Notes: generated by a model not told the origin, from the sequence alone. Shown: positions 1-7,342, counted from the first letter of the stretch. The stretch: DNA of 12,016 nucleotides from Opitutales bacterium (GCA_017479315.1 JAFVCI010000085.1:1-12016); one strand, 5' to 3'. Numbers and translations are program-made.

Positions 1-931
1 CCTTCGGCAGTTGATGCAGTTCTTTTTCAAGCTCCTGCTTCTCCCGGGACGTTGCGACGTGGCACGAAAGTACGAAACGTTTTCCGCTGAGTGAAATTTT
101 TACCAACTCCGTATCGACTTTATGCTTATCCAACACTTCTTCGATGGATTCTCTGAGCGCGACAATCGGAAAGGATGATTCTTCAATCGCGAGACGTTTG
201 GCTTCCTTTTTTTGAGAAACGCGTGTCACGGTACCGATTAAAACCAAACACAACAGTCCCGTTCCGCCGATCAGCAGAAAAAACAACAGTTGTTTCCGCC
301 TTTTTTTCTTCTTTAAATCGGCTTCCGCCTCCGCTTTGGCTTTCTCCTGCGCTTCCGCTTCATCGGCTTCGGATTTGAGCTCGGGAACGCTGATGGTCGG
401 CCAAATTTGGTCTTTCGGACCGAGTGCCAACAGCGTGGTTCCGCACACAATTGGCTGAAAGGCATTCACTTCGCGCTCCTCGTGTGTTTCGATGCCGCCG
501 ACAAACACCGACGCCCCGTCCTGTGGCGTACAGATGATTTTATCGTCTTTTACGGAAAATTTTACATGTTGCTCCCGCAATGCATCATCGATGAGAACAA
601 TATCGCAAGAATCGGCTTTACCCAACAGGGATGGTTGCGCCCCGATATCGACTTCCGCACCGGCATGCGGACCCGATAAAACGCGCAGGACGAATTTTTT
701 AGCCCCGTCGGCATTTCCCGGTTCATCGCGTATAATGGTGAGTGTATCGGGCGTTTTATTTTTCCCGTCTTTTGCGGATTCCTTTGTTTCCGTATTTCCC
801 GGTTTTACATCTTTGTTATCGGTATTGTCGGGCGTTTCCAACCCCTCCGTCGTCGGTTTCGGCTCGGACGCTGGATCCTCGTCCACCGCTTTCACAGGCG
901 GTACGTTGTCCTTCTGATCAACCTCCGACAT
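1..931 (-). CDS. sctD: Type III secretion inner-membrane ring protein SctD/YscD, FHA domain (3' end beyond left edge)
   Basis: The frame is open from ATG 931 to the left edge, giving 310 codons of an incomplete protein. Residues 1-65 are an acidic, Lys/Thr/Pro-rich linker. Residues 79-172 form an FHA-type domain of the YscD cytoplasmic kind, with FVLRVLSGPHAGAEV, LLGKADSCDIVLIDDALREQH and LLALGPKDQIWP; the closing Gly-x-x-x-x-x-Trp-Pro is typical of SctD. A charged stretch (185-213, ending KKKKRRK) leads into one membrane segment at about 214-234. From about 245 a periplasmic, BON-like ring-building region begins. In the family, SctD joins the cytoplasmic platform to the inner-membrane ring of the T3SS needle complex. 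The N-terminal linker before the FHA domain is longer than in Yersinia YscD. An in-frame GTG directly precedes the ATG; neither has a clear Shine-Dalgarno. No other T3SS gene is visible here. A different FHA membrane protein is the main alternative. Confidence 0.75.
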   Translation of the reverse strand, partial: MSEVDQKDNVPPVKAVDEDPASEPKPTTEGLETPDNTDNKDVKPGNTETKESAKDGKNKTPDTLTIIRDEPGNADGAKKFVLRVLSGPHAGAEVDIGAQPSLLGKADSCDIVLIDDALREQHVKFSVKDDKIICTPQDGASVFVGGIETHEEREVNAFQPIVCGTTLLALGPKDQIWPTISVPELKSEADEAEAQEKAKAEAEADLKKKKRRKQLLFFLLIGGTGLLCLVLIGTVTRVSQKKEAKRLAIEESSFPIVALRESIEEVLDKHKVDTELVKISLSGKRFVLSCHVATSREKQELEKELHQLPK

Positions 932-1031
932 CACACTTAGTTTAACGGTTTTTGGGGAGATTGTAAATTAGGAAAGAGGAGAGTGGGTGAGAAGAAGGAA
1001 AAATCTCTGTAAAATAAATTAGGAGCGCGCA

Positions 1032-1060
1032 AATATCGTGTGATAGAAGAGGACTGTTAA
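1032..1060 (-). promoter_or_regulatory. Candidate sigma70 promoter for the sctD-like gene
   Basis: Read on the minus strand, TTAACA (1060-1055, five of six matches to the -35 consensus) is followed by exactly 17 bases and then GATATT (1037-1032, four of six matches to the -10). Transcription would begin near 1025, leaving a leader of about 95 nt before ATG 931. The leader is pyrimidine-rich and has no obvious ribosome-binding site. Prediction from sequence only. Confidence 0.35.
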
Positions 1061-1384
1061 AATAGGTGAACAATTCCTGACTATCTTCCCGCTGTTTCTT
1101 TGTAAGGTGCCTTCGTTATTTTTTCGGAGGCGATCAAAAGAAGTTTTTCCGTTTTTTAAGTTTTCCTTAATTTTTCCAATATTTCTTCAAAAAAAAGACT
1201 TGCTCTTGCCACGAAAGCCTCAACCCCTGAAGAACAAATTCTTCCGTATAACAGGTGTTGCGGGCGGCAGCTCATCGGGCACGCCCGCTTCGGACGGTAT
1301 GGGCTCGGATTACGGACGAGTTAAAACCCCATCTGTGATATCAAACAGCGACCCATCGTTATCCTCGGAACGCCGCATGTCGCC

Positions 1385-1405
1385 CACACCCGTCTATTCG
1401 GTGTG
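1385..1405. repeat. Small inverted repeat (6-bp arms, 9-nt loop)
   Basis: CACACC at 1385-1390 pairs with GGTGTG at 1400-1405 around a 9-base loop. A two-base bulge would allow two more G-C pairs outside. No T-run follows on either strand, so it does not read as an intrinsic terminator. Confidence 0.35.
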
Positions 1406-1451
1406 ATGGGGAGGGCTTTATAATCAAACACCTGCGGTTTATATACCCCTT

Positions 1452-1482
1452 CCGCGGTTCATCTTAAGCCGAAAAACCGCGG
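1452..1482. repeat. Inverted repeat CCGCGGTT / AACCGCGG
   Basis: The arms CCGCGGTT (1452-1459) and AACCGCGG (1475-1482) are perfect 8-bp reverse complements around a 15-base spacer. Each arm contains the self-palindrome CCGCGG. It could be an RNA hairpin downstream of the large gene or a protein-binding site. There is no T-tract directly after it on the minus strand, so a terminator role is weak. Confidence 0.4.
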
Positions 1483-1508
1483 CGGAGCATTTCACGAACG
1501 ATCTCCCG

Positions 1509-1584
1509 ACCCCGCCGGTGTTTCACACACCCCGCTACTCTGTCGGGCACTATACACACTCAGCTACCCCGTCGGTGTCTCACA
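1509..1584. repeat. Degenerate ~29-bp tandem repeat, three units
   Basis: ACCCCG(C/T)CGGTGT(T/C)TCACA occurs at 1509-1527 and again at 1566-1584, with 17 of 19 bases identical. A more diverged copy lies between them from about 1537, giving steps of 28 and 29 bases. The middle unit shares GCTAC and GTCGG with the third. Unit identity is too low and copy number too small for a CRISPR array. It looks like an old tandem duplication in non-coding DNA. Confidence 0.4.
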
Positions 1585-1718
1585 TGCTCCGAAAAACCTT
1601 TTTAACCGCGCCTTCCTGTAAAACGCTTCAACCGCCCCTTTGTCAAACTCCCGCCGTCGCATTGCTCTCCGCAACTTTTTCTCAGCGATGCGTGCAGAGC
1701 CCCACCGAACGAGAGAAA

Positions 1719-4700
1719 TCACCAATCCCTTTCCATTGCTTCTTCTTCTTCACGTGTTTGTTTCTTCAATCTCTTTCGCTTAGTCTCCCTCTCATCGTCT
1801 TCATCATCGGCATTCGTTTCGCCTGCGGTCGAGAAAGCATCATCCGAGCAGAGTGTTATTTCAACCATTTGTTTTCCGTTCTGTTTGCCGACGTATTTGA
1901 AGTCTTTGCTGTTCTTTGACAGGAATGCCCGATTATCGTTTCCGAGACAGTCTTCATACACACGGATCGTTACACCATTTTCCGGCAGGCTTGCAACGAA
2001 AGCCTTCGAACCGACAAATTTCCACACATCTTCCCATTTGTGTTTTGTCTTCCCGTCCGATCCCGTCCATTCGATCTTCGGATCGCCGATTGTAAAGTCG
2101 ATGCAGGAGACATCCTTTGCCTCATCGTTGGTCAACAACTTCTTCGCCCCATTCGAATCCCGTATTTTGAACAGCCGCTCCAGGGCGGTTCGGTTCCACA
2201 ACAAACGACTTCCTTTTTCCGTTACGGCAATCTTGTCTTTCGTCGGTTTCATGCACATCGACTTGTCTTTATATAAACGAACCTTTCTGTTCGTTTTATC
2301 AAAATGCCATGCAACGTCCTTTCGAGCCTTCAGATTGTTATAACTCGCGACCTCTTTGTCATTCGGTTCCGATTGCACGGAAACAAACTTAAATATCGTT
2401 CCCGGGATATTCAACAACCGATCCCATTGTTCGATTGTTCCGTACAATTTGTGTATGTCTTTGTCTGTCAGTTTGGTGAAGTCGACGTACTGTATCTGCG
2501 GCTGTTCCGCCAGGGCTTCCGTAAAGTCTTCCCATGCATGCTGATTCTCCTTGTTGTCTTTGAACCAGGTGTTCAGTGGGATCCCGATTACCAATCGTTG
2601 CACCCGCTTCTTTTCTTCCGATCCTTTTTCGGAGCGGAAGGTAATCTCGTGGTCTCCGGTGGTCAACGCCGGAAGCCGTAAATCCTTCAAAATAAGCACT
2701 CCCGCGACTTCCTCGGCCGTCTCGCTTTCAACTTTATGAGGCAGATCGTCATCCCGGATTTTTTCGTTTATTTCTTCGGCAATTTCCTCGATATCCCATT
2801 CGTTCGGGAAGGTTATTCGCTCCCAGGTCTTATTCAATCCGGATTTTAAAACCTTTTGGATGCCTTCGGCGACATCGGATTCGTATCCGTTCTCCGGGCA
2901 CGCGACCTCCTTCAATCCCGGCAAGCCGTTTGCCGACTTAAAGATTTCGTCGAAATTCGATACGTAAAGATCGAAATTCTCAAGCACCAATAGGCCGTCC
3001 TTCGTCAATCTTTGCGCAAACGGTTTTCGCGTACCGATGGTAAGCCTACCTTCGTCTCCGTCCGAGAACGCGAGTTCGCGTTTGGCACCTTTATCAAGCT
3101 TCAATTTTGTTATCTGCTTCCGCTGTTCCTTCGAAAGATTTTTCAGGGAAAGGCGCCAGAGACGTTTTCCCGGATCTTCGACGTTACAAATTGCCTCCAA
3201 TCCTTTCGTTATCCACGCCATGAATTCGGCGGCCTTCTTCTCTTCACACCGATTCATAAAGTCAAAATCCTGCTTCAGCTCCAAAGTCCGATAGCCGCCT
3301 TTAAGCTGCTCCGCAAACTTCAGCGCATCCGCAAGCGATACAAATCCGCGACCGTATATTTCTGCATGATAAGAGGCTTTATAATCGAATATGTTTCTTA
3401 AATCATACGTATTTCCCGCCAGGCTTTTGGCGTTTTCTTTGTCCTCGAATATTTTCAGGATTTCTTTTTTGAACGTTTTTTCGTCCAAAAAGTGTTGAGC
3501 ATACGGTTTGTCGTTTATCGAAAGGCAACACATCGATTTTCCTTCCAAACTGCAACGCATATAACCGCCCGTCAGTGACCAGCCGGTTCGGTTCCTGTGA
3601 TCCAAAATGAGTTTCAGAGAATGTTCGCTCGGATCGTAATCCTTCAATACGAGCTTTTTTGTTTTGGATGTCGGCAAACTCATCAAAAACAGCAGTTCCC
3701 GCGGTTTATTCCCTTTAAGTTCTCCTTCATACGCAAATTTGTCTTCCGACTGTTCCATCTTTTGCTTGCACGTCCAACCGTCTTTGTCGACAAACAGGAA
3801 CAGATTGTCTTTGTACATCGGAACAACGAAGCGCTTGTTTTCATCTTTATTCAACTTCGATACAGCATCGGCGATTTCATCCACCGTCTTTTCATTGGCA
3901 ATCTTTTCGCTTGCGAAATGTACCGTCCAGCCGGTACGCCCTTCTTCGCTTTCGAGTATCGATTTTATGCCGCCAATGACTTCTTCCTTCTTCATATCAC
4001 GGAGAACATCAAAATGAATGTTTTCTTGCTTCTCGCCGTTCATGCAACGGAAAAGCGCCTCCGTCGGCAAAGCATCATAGTATTTGTCAATCTCCAGCTC
4101 TTTGTTCCAGGAGTGGGATTCTTCGGCAAAGAAATCTTCCAAACGGATGAAGTTCAAAAAGGTATAATTAGGACCAAAGAGCGTTTCTTTGGTTTCCATT
4201 TGATTGACACTGCCCGCCTTTATAATGCTCTTGTTCGACAAAGATTTTTTATCCGCAGACCCGAAGGGCTTGACGATTTTTTCAAGTAACTCCCTGTCCT
4301 TGTCGTATTTCGATGCGATCAGTTGCAAGGTGAATTTTTCCCGTTGCAGAGGCGTATTTTTGCAGAAATCATCAAGCGCATCCAGTACTGCCTGTGCGTC
4401 GCTTCCCCCGCTGATATACGCCCGCAATGTTTTTACCTTGGAATCCGCGGCAGCGGCCGCCTCCAAAACCTCCTTCATGCAGAACCGAAGCCAATACGGT
4501 TTAATCTTAAATACATCCTTGTCCTTAAAATCCTTAAAACTTCCCTCAAGCACCTTAGAGGCGTACTCTCTGCACTTGTCTTTGTCTTTGACGAACAGAA
4601 TTTCGCGTTCCTCCTTGTAAGGAAATACAAAATACGTCTTCATATACGGGATCAGTGACGCCAAATCGATATCCTCCGATGTTTCCAATATCCAGGCATC

Positions 4701-5456
4701 CCGCTTATCGGCAACAGACATATCTTGAAGGAGCTTTCTTATTGCACCCTTTAAGGCTCCGCCGGTATCAAAGTTCACATGAAGGTGCCCCTTGGATTCC
4801 GACTTGCTTATTTGCAACACAATCTCCGCAAGCTTCCCTTTATCCAGCCACGTATAATTCTCGACTTTCGTCGTCTCGTTCGACTTCCCGATTTCCCGTA
4901 AAAACTTGTCCTTCTGTTTTTCGTATATCTCCGACCACGAGATGATATGAAGCTCGTTCTCTTTGCCGGTTGACTCAAACGTCCACTGGTTTGCTCCGCG
5001 CCAGGGATACGGATCCTTCTTTCGGTTGTTCGCGGCACAAGCTTTCAGTTTTTCGCATCCTTCTTTATCGCTTTCGCAGATCAGATCTTTGAATTTCTTA
5101 TCGAAGAAGTAAAACCACAGATGGTTCGTGAACTCCTGCCATTCTTCGTCGGTCAACTCTTTCCCTTTCGGCAACACCAGGCGGGTCAGTTTTCTATCTT
5201 TCGCGTGTTCTATTTCGTAAAAACCGTAGCCGCAGAATTTTCCGTCTTTCGCGTCAAACGCATCAATCGTGATTGTCTCGTTGTGTTGCGCCAGGGGTTT
5301 CAAAGCCAACCATCGACATTTCACGGTAATAACCGCCGCATCAGGCTCGAATTGGATCGGTCTGCCCTTGTCATCTTTTTCCGAGACGACCTTATCGAAT
5401 GAGAAGAAATGGCAGTAATAAGCCCAATACTTCTCGGGATCGACCGCTTCCTGCAC
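1719..5456 (-). CDS. Large orphan protein of beta-alpha repeats with a charged NLS-like tail; function unknown
   Basis: This is a 1245-residue frame starting at GTG 5456 and ending in TGA; I recognise no family. There is no signal peptide and no membrane segment. It is rich in Lys, Asp, Glu, Trp and Phe. A recurring pattern of a short beta-strand, an amphipathic helix and then a Trp is visible around residues 222-256, 478-512, 598-628, 721-756 and 845-880; examples are GGIKSILESEEGRTGW, LKLILDHRNRTGW and EGIQKVLKSGLNKTW. This suggests a solenoid-like repeat scaffold. The last 30 residues are acidic, then strongly basic (KRKRLKK, 1226-1232), then acidic again, like a nuclear-localisation or nucleic-acid-binding tail. 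In the same frame, 24 further protein-like codons lie upstream to 5528, but with no ATG, GTG or TTG. It lies upstream of the sctD-like gene on the same strand but about 790 bp away, so it is probably not in one operon. A T3SS effector or a large cytoplasmic scaffold are guesses. Confidence 0.85.
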   Translation of the reverse strand: MQEAVDPEKYWAYYCHFFSFDKVVSEKDDKGRPIQFEPDAAVITVKCRWLALKPLAQHNETITIDAFDAKDGKFCGYGFYEIEHAKDRKLTRLVLPKGKELTDEEWQEFTNHLWFYFFDKKFKDLICESDKEGCEKLKACAANNRKKDPYPWRGANQWTFESTGKENELHIISWSEIYEKQKDKFLREIGKSNETTKVENYTWLDKGKLAEIVLQISKSESKGHLHVNFDTGGALKGAIRKLLQDMSVADKRDAWILETSEDIDLASLIPYMKTYFVFPYKEEREILFVKDKDKCREYASKVLEGSFKDFKDKDVFKIKPYWLRFCMKEVLEAAAAADSKVKTLRAYISGGSDAQAVLDALDDFCKNTPLQREKFTLQLIASKYDKDRELLEKIVKPFGSADKKSLSNKSIIKAGSVNQMETKETLFGPNYTFLNFIRLEDFFAEESHSWNKELEIDKYYDALPTEALFRCMNGEKQENIHFDVLRDMKKEEVIGGIKSILESEEGRTGWTVHFASEKIANEKTVDEIADAVSKLNKDENKRFVVPMYKDNLFLFVDKDGWTCKQKMEQSEDKFAYEGELKGNKPRELLFLMSLPTSKTKKLVLKDYDPSEHSLKLILDHRNRTGWSLTGGYMRCSLEGKSMCCLSINDKPYAQHFLDEKTFKKEILKIFEDKENAKSLAGNTYDLRNIFDYKASYHAEIYGRGFVSLADALKFAEQLKGGYRTLELKQDFDFMNRCEEKKAAEFMAWITKGLEAICNVEDPGKRLWRLSLKNLSKEQRKQITKLKLDKGAKRELAFSDGDEGRLTIGTRKPFAQRLTKDGLLVLENFDLYVSNFDEIFKSANGLPGLKEVACPENGYESDVAEGIQKVLKSGLNKTWERITFPNEWDIEEIAEEINEKIRDDDLPHKVESETAEEVAGVLILKDLRLPALTTGDHEITFRSEKGSEEKKRVQRLVIGIPLNTWFKDNKENQHAWEDFTEALAEQPQIQYVDFTKLTDKDIHKLYGTIEQWDRLLNIPGTIFKFVSVQSEPNDKEVASYNNLKARKDVAWHFDKTNRKVRLYKDKSMCMKPTKDKIAVTEKGSRLLWNRTALERLFKIRDSNGAKKLLTNDEAKDVSCIDFTIGDPKIEWTGSDGKTKHKWEDVWKFVGSKAFVASLPENGVTIRVYEDCLGNDNRAFLSKNSKDFKYVGKQNGKQMVEITLCSDDAFSTAGETNADDEDDERETKRKRLKKQTREEEEAMERDW

Positions 5457-5579
5457 GGCATCCTGCAGTTTTTCGGGCGTTATCCCGGCACCGCGAATTC
5501 TAAATTGTACCGTGTTTGCTTCTATCGGTCAAAAATTCAAAATGCAAGAAAAAAATGCGGGGTTTTTAAAAAAGTGCGC

Positions 5580-5610
5580 GGGAAGCGGGGGAGAAGAGGG
5601 GGAGGCAGGG
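5580..5610 (+). other. G-quadruplex motif
   Basis: Four G-runs (GGG, GGGGG, GGGGG, GGG) are separated by loops of 4, 6 and 5 bases, fitting the G3+N1-7 rule for an intramolecular G-quadruplex on the plus strand. It lies about 120 bp upstream of the orphan gene's GTG and on that gene's template strand. Formation in the cell is not shown. Confidence 0.5.
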
Positions 5611-5833
5611 ATGTGTGCGGTGATCTTGATAACAGAGTAGGAAGGCGGGGAAGAGGAGGCGTGGAAAGGAAGCGGAAAATGGAAAAGCGGAACAGGAAAC
5701 GGGAGAAAGCGGGGAAGAAAGAAAGTGCCGGCTGTGCCGTGATGAGAAGGGAAGACAACGGCAATTTGAAAAGCAAAGGGTATGAAGAGAGGTGAGAGAG
5801 AAACATGGAGGGGAACGGAGGCGGGAGAGAAAG

Positions 5834-5870
5834 TTGCCAGTGCAAAGCGGACTACATGTGTAATCACATG
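5834..5870 (+). promoter_or_regulatory. Candidate promoter overlapped by an inverted repeat, upstream of the marC genes
   Basis: TTGCCA at 5834-5839 and TGTAAT at 5859-5864 each match five of six consensus bases for -35 and -10, though the 19-base spacer is long. The -10 sits inside the inverted repeat CATGTG-TAAT-CACATG (5855-5870), which could act as an operator. It would give a leader of about 120 nt to ATG 5993. Moderate to low confidence, because the spacer is not ideal. Confidence 0.25.
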
Positions 5871-5992
5871 CATACATCCGTCGTTTAAATCCAAACATTC
5901 TTAAAACATCCCGGAAAAATCCTCTCGCATCCCTCCGTCGGTACATTTTATGCTTCACACTTCAATGAGCGCGCGGAAAGATATTCATTCTT

Positions 5993-6604
5993 ATGAATAT
6001 GGATTTCGATTTTTTAATAGCGATGTATTTGAAAATTTTTACCGCCAGTGCACCCATTCCCGGGGTGATGATGTACGTCAGCATTGCGAGCTTTTTGACA
6101 CCGCAGGAGCGTTGGCGGGTGGCGCAAAAAGGCACAGCGGTGGCGACGTTTATTTTGCTCTGCGCCGTTTTTTGCGGTTCCGAACTTCTGCGTTTGATGG
6201 GGATAGACATGAATACGTTTCGCGTGGCGGGCGGGTTGGTTCTCGGAAAAATCGGGTGGGATATGCTGTACCCGAAAGACGGCGCATCCGCAGCGTCCAT
6301 TTCGGGAAAAAGTTTGATTGTAACACCGCTGGCGTTTCCGTTGATTGCCGGTCCCGGTGCCGTTTCGTCCGTTATCATCGGGCAATCGGAAGCCGTCAAT
6401 ATGCCGCAAAAGCTCTATGTATATGCGGCGGTACTTCTTATAATGCTCACGTTTTATATTACTTTTTACATTGCCTGTTCACTTTCAAAGTACATGAAGC
6501 CGGCGTTTGTTCAAATTTGCACAAAGTTGTTCGGTATTTTGATTTTGGCGATTGGTTTTAAATTGATGACGCTTGGTGTTGTCGGATTATTGAGAAGCGT
6601 GTAA
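5993..6604 (+). CDS. MarC/UPF0056 family integral membrane protein (first copy)
   Basis: The 203-residue length is usual for the MarC family. About six hydrophobic segments are visible (roughly 8-32, 47-70, 75-92, 109-129, 141-162, 177-200). Family hallmarks are the first-helix proline region (APIPGVMMYVSI), the ERW...A.KG loop at 40-47, the MGIDMNTFRVAGG stretch (69-81) and TPLAFPLIAGPGA (111-123), matching the family's PLAxPLxAGPGA. MarC proteins sit in the inner membrane and their substrate is unresolved; the original link to multiple antibiotic resistance was not upheld. ATG 5993 is chosen because GGAAAG lies about 12 bases upstream; ATG 5999, two codons on, is an alternative. It is the first gene of a plus-strand set with a second MarC copy 85 bp downstream. 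Confidence 0.9.
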   Translation: MNMDFDFLIAMYLKIFTASAPIPGVMMYVSIASFLTPQERWRVAQKGTAVATFILLCAVFCGSELLRLMGIDMNTFRVAGGLVLGKIGWDMLYPKDGASAASISGKSLIVTPLAFPLIAGPGAVSSVIIGQSEAVNMPQKLYVYAAVLLIMLTFYITFYIACSLSKYMKPAFVQICTKLFGILILAIGFKLMTLGVVGLLRSV

Positions 6605-6621
6605 AGAGTTTCACGACTCTT
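6604..6621 (+). other. Short hairpin at the stop of the first marC gene
   Basis: AAGAGT (6604-6609) and ACTCTT (6616-6621) form a perfect 6-bp stem with a 6-nt loop, starting within the TAA stop codon. Only a short mixed pyrimidine tail follows, so it may attenuate transcription or mark an RNA end but is a poor intrinsic terminator. Confidence 0.3.
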
Positions 6622-6689
6622 CTTGCCATCGGTTTCGTTTGATTTTACGTGACAACCGCTGTGCGTTTTTGTTGCAATCAACAGCGGAC

Positions 6690-7313
6690 ATGGTTGAGGA
6701 TATCCGCTATCTGCTGGCTTTGTACTCAAAGTTGTTTGTGACGTGTTCGCCGCCGATTACGGTTGCGCTGTATCTCGGAATGACACAGGGGTACACGGCG
6801 GAGGAGCGTTGGGAAACGGCGCGCAAAGGTTTGAGAATTGCCGCCGGTATTTTATTGGCGACGCTGGTTTGCGGCAGTTGGATTTTAGAGATGGTCGGCG
6901 TGGCGATGGACGGGTTTCGCATTGCCGGCGGTTTGATTTTGTGTCGGATTGCCTGGACGATGTTGTACTCGAATGTCGAGGTTGTCAGGGAAACGGGCGG
7001 TGAAAAAAAAGTAAAACGCGAGGATATTTCCGTGGTTCCGCTGGCATTCCCGACGATTGTCGGTGCCGGGACGATTTCGTCGACGCTCATCTGTAAAGCC
7101 GGTGCGACCAACGGGAAAGAATTGTTTTACGTCTGGTTGGCGGCGGGATTGATTATGCTGACGTTTTACCTGTTTTTTTACCTTATTTGCTTCTTTTCGC
7201 GTTGGTTTAAGCCCGCGTTCGTGAGTATTTTTGCAAAACTGTCGGGGCTGTTGTTGTTGGCGATGTCGGTGCAGCTGGTCGTGTGCGGCGTTATGGGATT
7301 TTTGCCGAAATGA
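6690..7313 (+). CDS. MarC/UPF0056 family integral membrane protein (second, tandem copy)
   Basis: From ATG 6690 the protein is 207 residues and lines up with the first copy without a gap over its first 90 or so residues: ERW at 39-41, KG at 46-47, FRIAGG at 76-81 and ML at 91-92 fall at identical positions. This supports ATG 6690 over a TTG at 6639, which would add 17 non-homologous residues. The second conserved motif reads PLAFPTIVGAGT (117-128), with Ala replacing Pro in the usual GPG. A charged loop (about 97-112) is longer than in the first copy. About six membrane segments are expected. The pair is a tandem duplication in one operon. The TGA stop overlaps an ATG (ATGA at 7310) that appears to be the original start of the signal peptidase gene, suggesting translational coupling. 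Confidence 0.88.
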   Translation: MVEDIRYLLALYSKLFVTCSPPITVALYLGMTQGYTAEERWETARKGLRIAAGILLATLVCGSWILEMVGVAMDGFRIAGGLILCRIAWTMLYSNVEVVRETGGEKKVKREDISVVPLAFPTIVGAGTISSTLICKAGATNGKELFYVWLAAGLIMLTFYLFFYLICFFSRWFKPAFVSIFAKLSGLLLLAMSVQLVVCGVMGFLPK

Positions 7314-7342
7314 AAGCGGAAGAAAGAGGCATGCGGCGGTGA

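Larger units (their letters stand above)
932..1718. other. Long intergenic region without a convincing gene
   Basis: About 790 bases separate the start of the sctD-like gene from the end of the large orphan gene, both on the minus strand. Short open frames exist on the plus strand (for example 1107-1406) but show no recognisable domain and no credible start context. On the minus strand, short protein-like stretches around 1230-1400 are broken by stops, so a decayed gene cannot be excluded. The stretch also holds a promoter candidate, two inverted repeats and a degenerate short tandem repeat, listed separately. Confidence 0.5.
5529..5992. other. Divergent intergenic region, purine-rich on the plus strand
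   Basis: This stretch separates the minus-strand orphan gene from the plus-strand marC pair. From about 5570 to 5835 the plus strand is overwhelmingly A and G, with many GGAAG, GAGAG and GGGGA runs. The minus strand, the sense of the orphan gene, is therefore a long C/T-rich leader. Open frames across it in either direction translate to low-complexity Arg/Lys/Gly or Ser/Pro/Phe strings and are not credible genes. The part after 5835 has normal composition and holds the promoter-like site for marC. Confidence 0.6.

Noticed and set aside
1107..1406. 99-codon plus-strand open frame in the intergenic region
   Set aside because: Low-complexity Phe/Lys then Ser/Gly composition, no ribosome-binding site and no recognisable domain.
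1500..1600. CRISPR array
   Set aside because: Only three poorly conserved units with no identical direct repeat, no spacer structure and no cas gene in the window.
3597..4289. 230-codon plus-strand open frame inside the large orphan gene
   Set aside because: The minus-strand frame is open for 1245 codons with balanced composition and internal repeats; the antisense product is Phe/Arg-rich and has no start context.
5951..5956. TATGCT-like -10 box just upstream of the first marC gene
   Set aside because: No acceptable -35 lies 16-18 bases upstream.
5409..5958. Open frames across the purine-rich region on both strands (up to 130 codons)
   Set aside because: They follow from the absence of stop-forming combinations in A/G-rich or C/T-rich DNA; the products are Arg/Gly/Lys or Ser/Pro/Phe strings.
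5529..7342. TGA read as tryptophan (alternative genetic code), suggested by TGAs at 5529 and 7340 that both sit in protein-like context
   Set aside because: Trp in all long genes here is encoded by TGG, no confirmed frame contains an internal TGA, and TGA ends the second marC gene and the orphan gene at sensible places.
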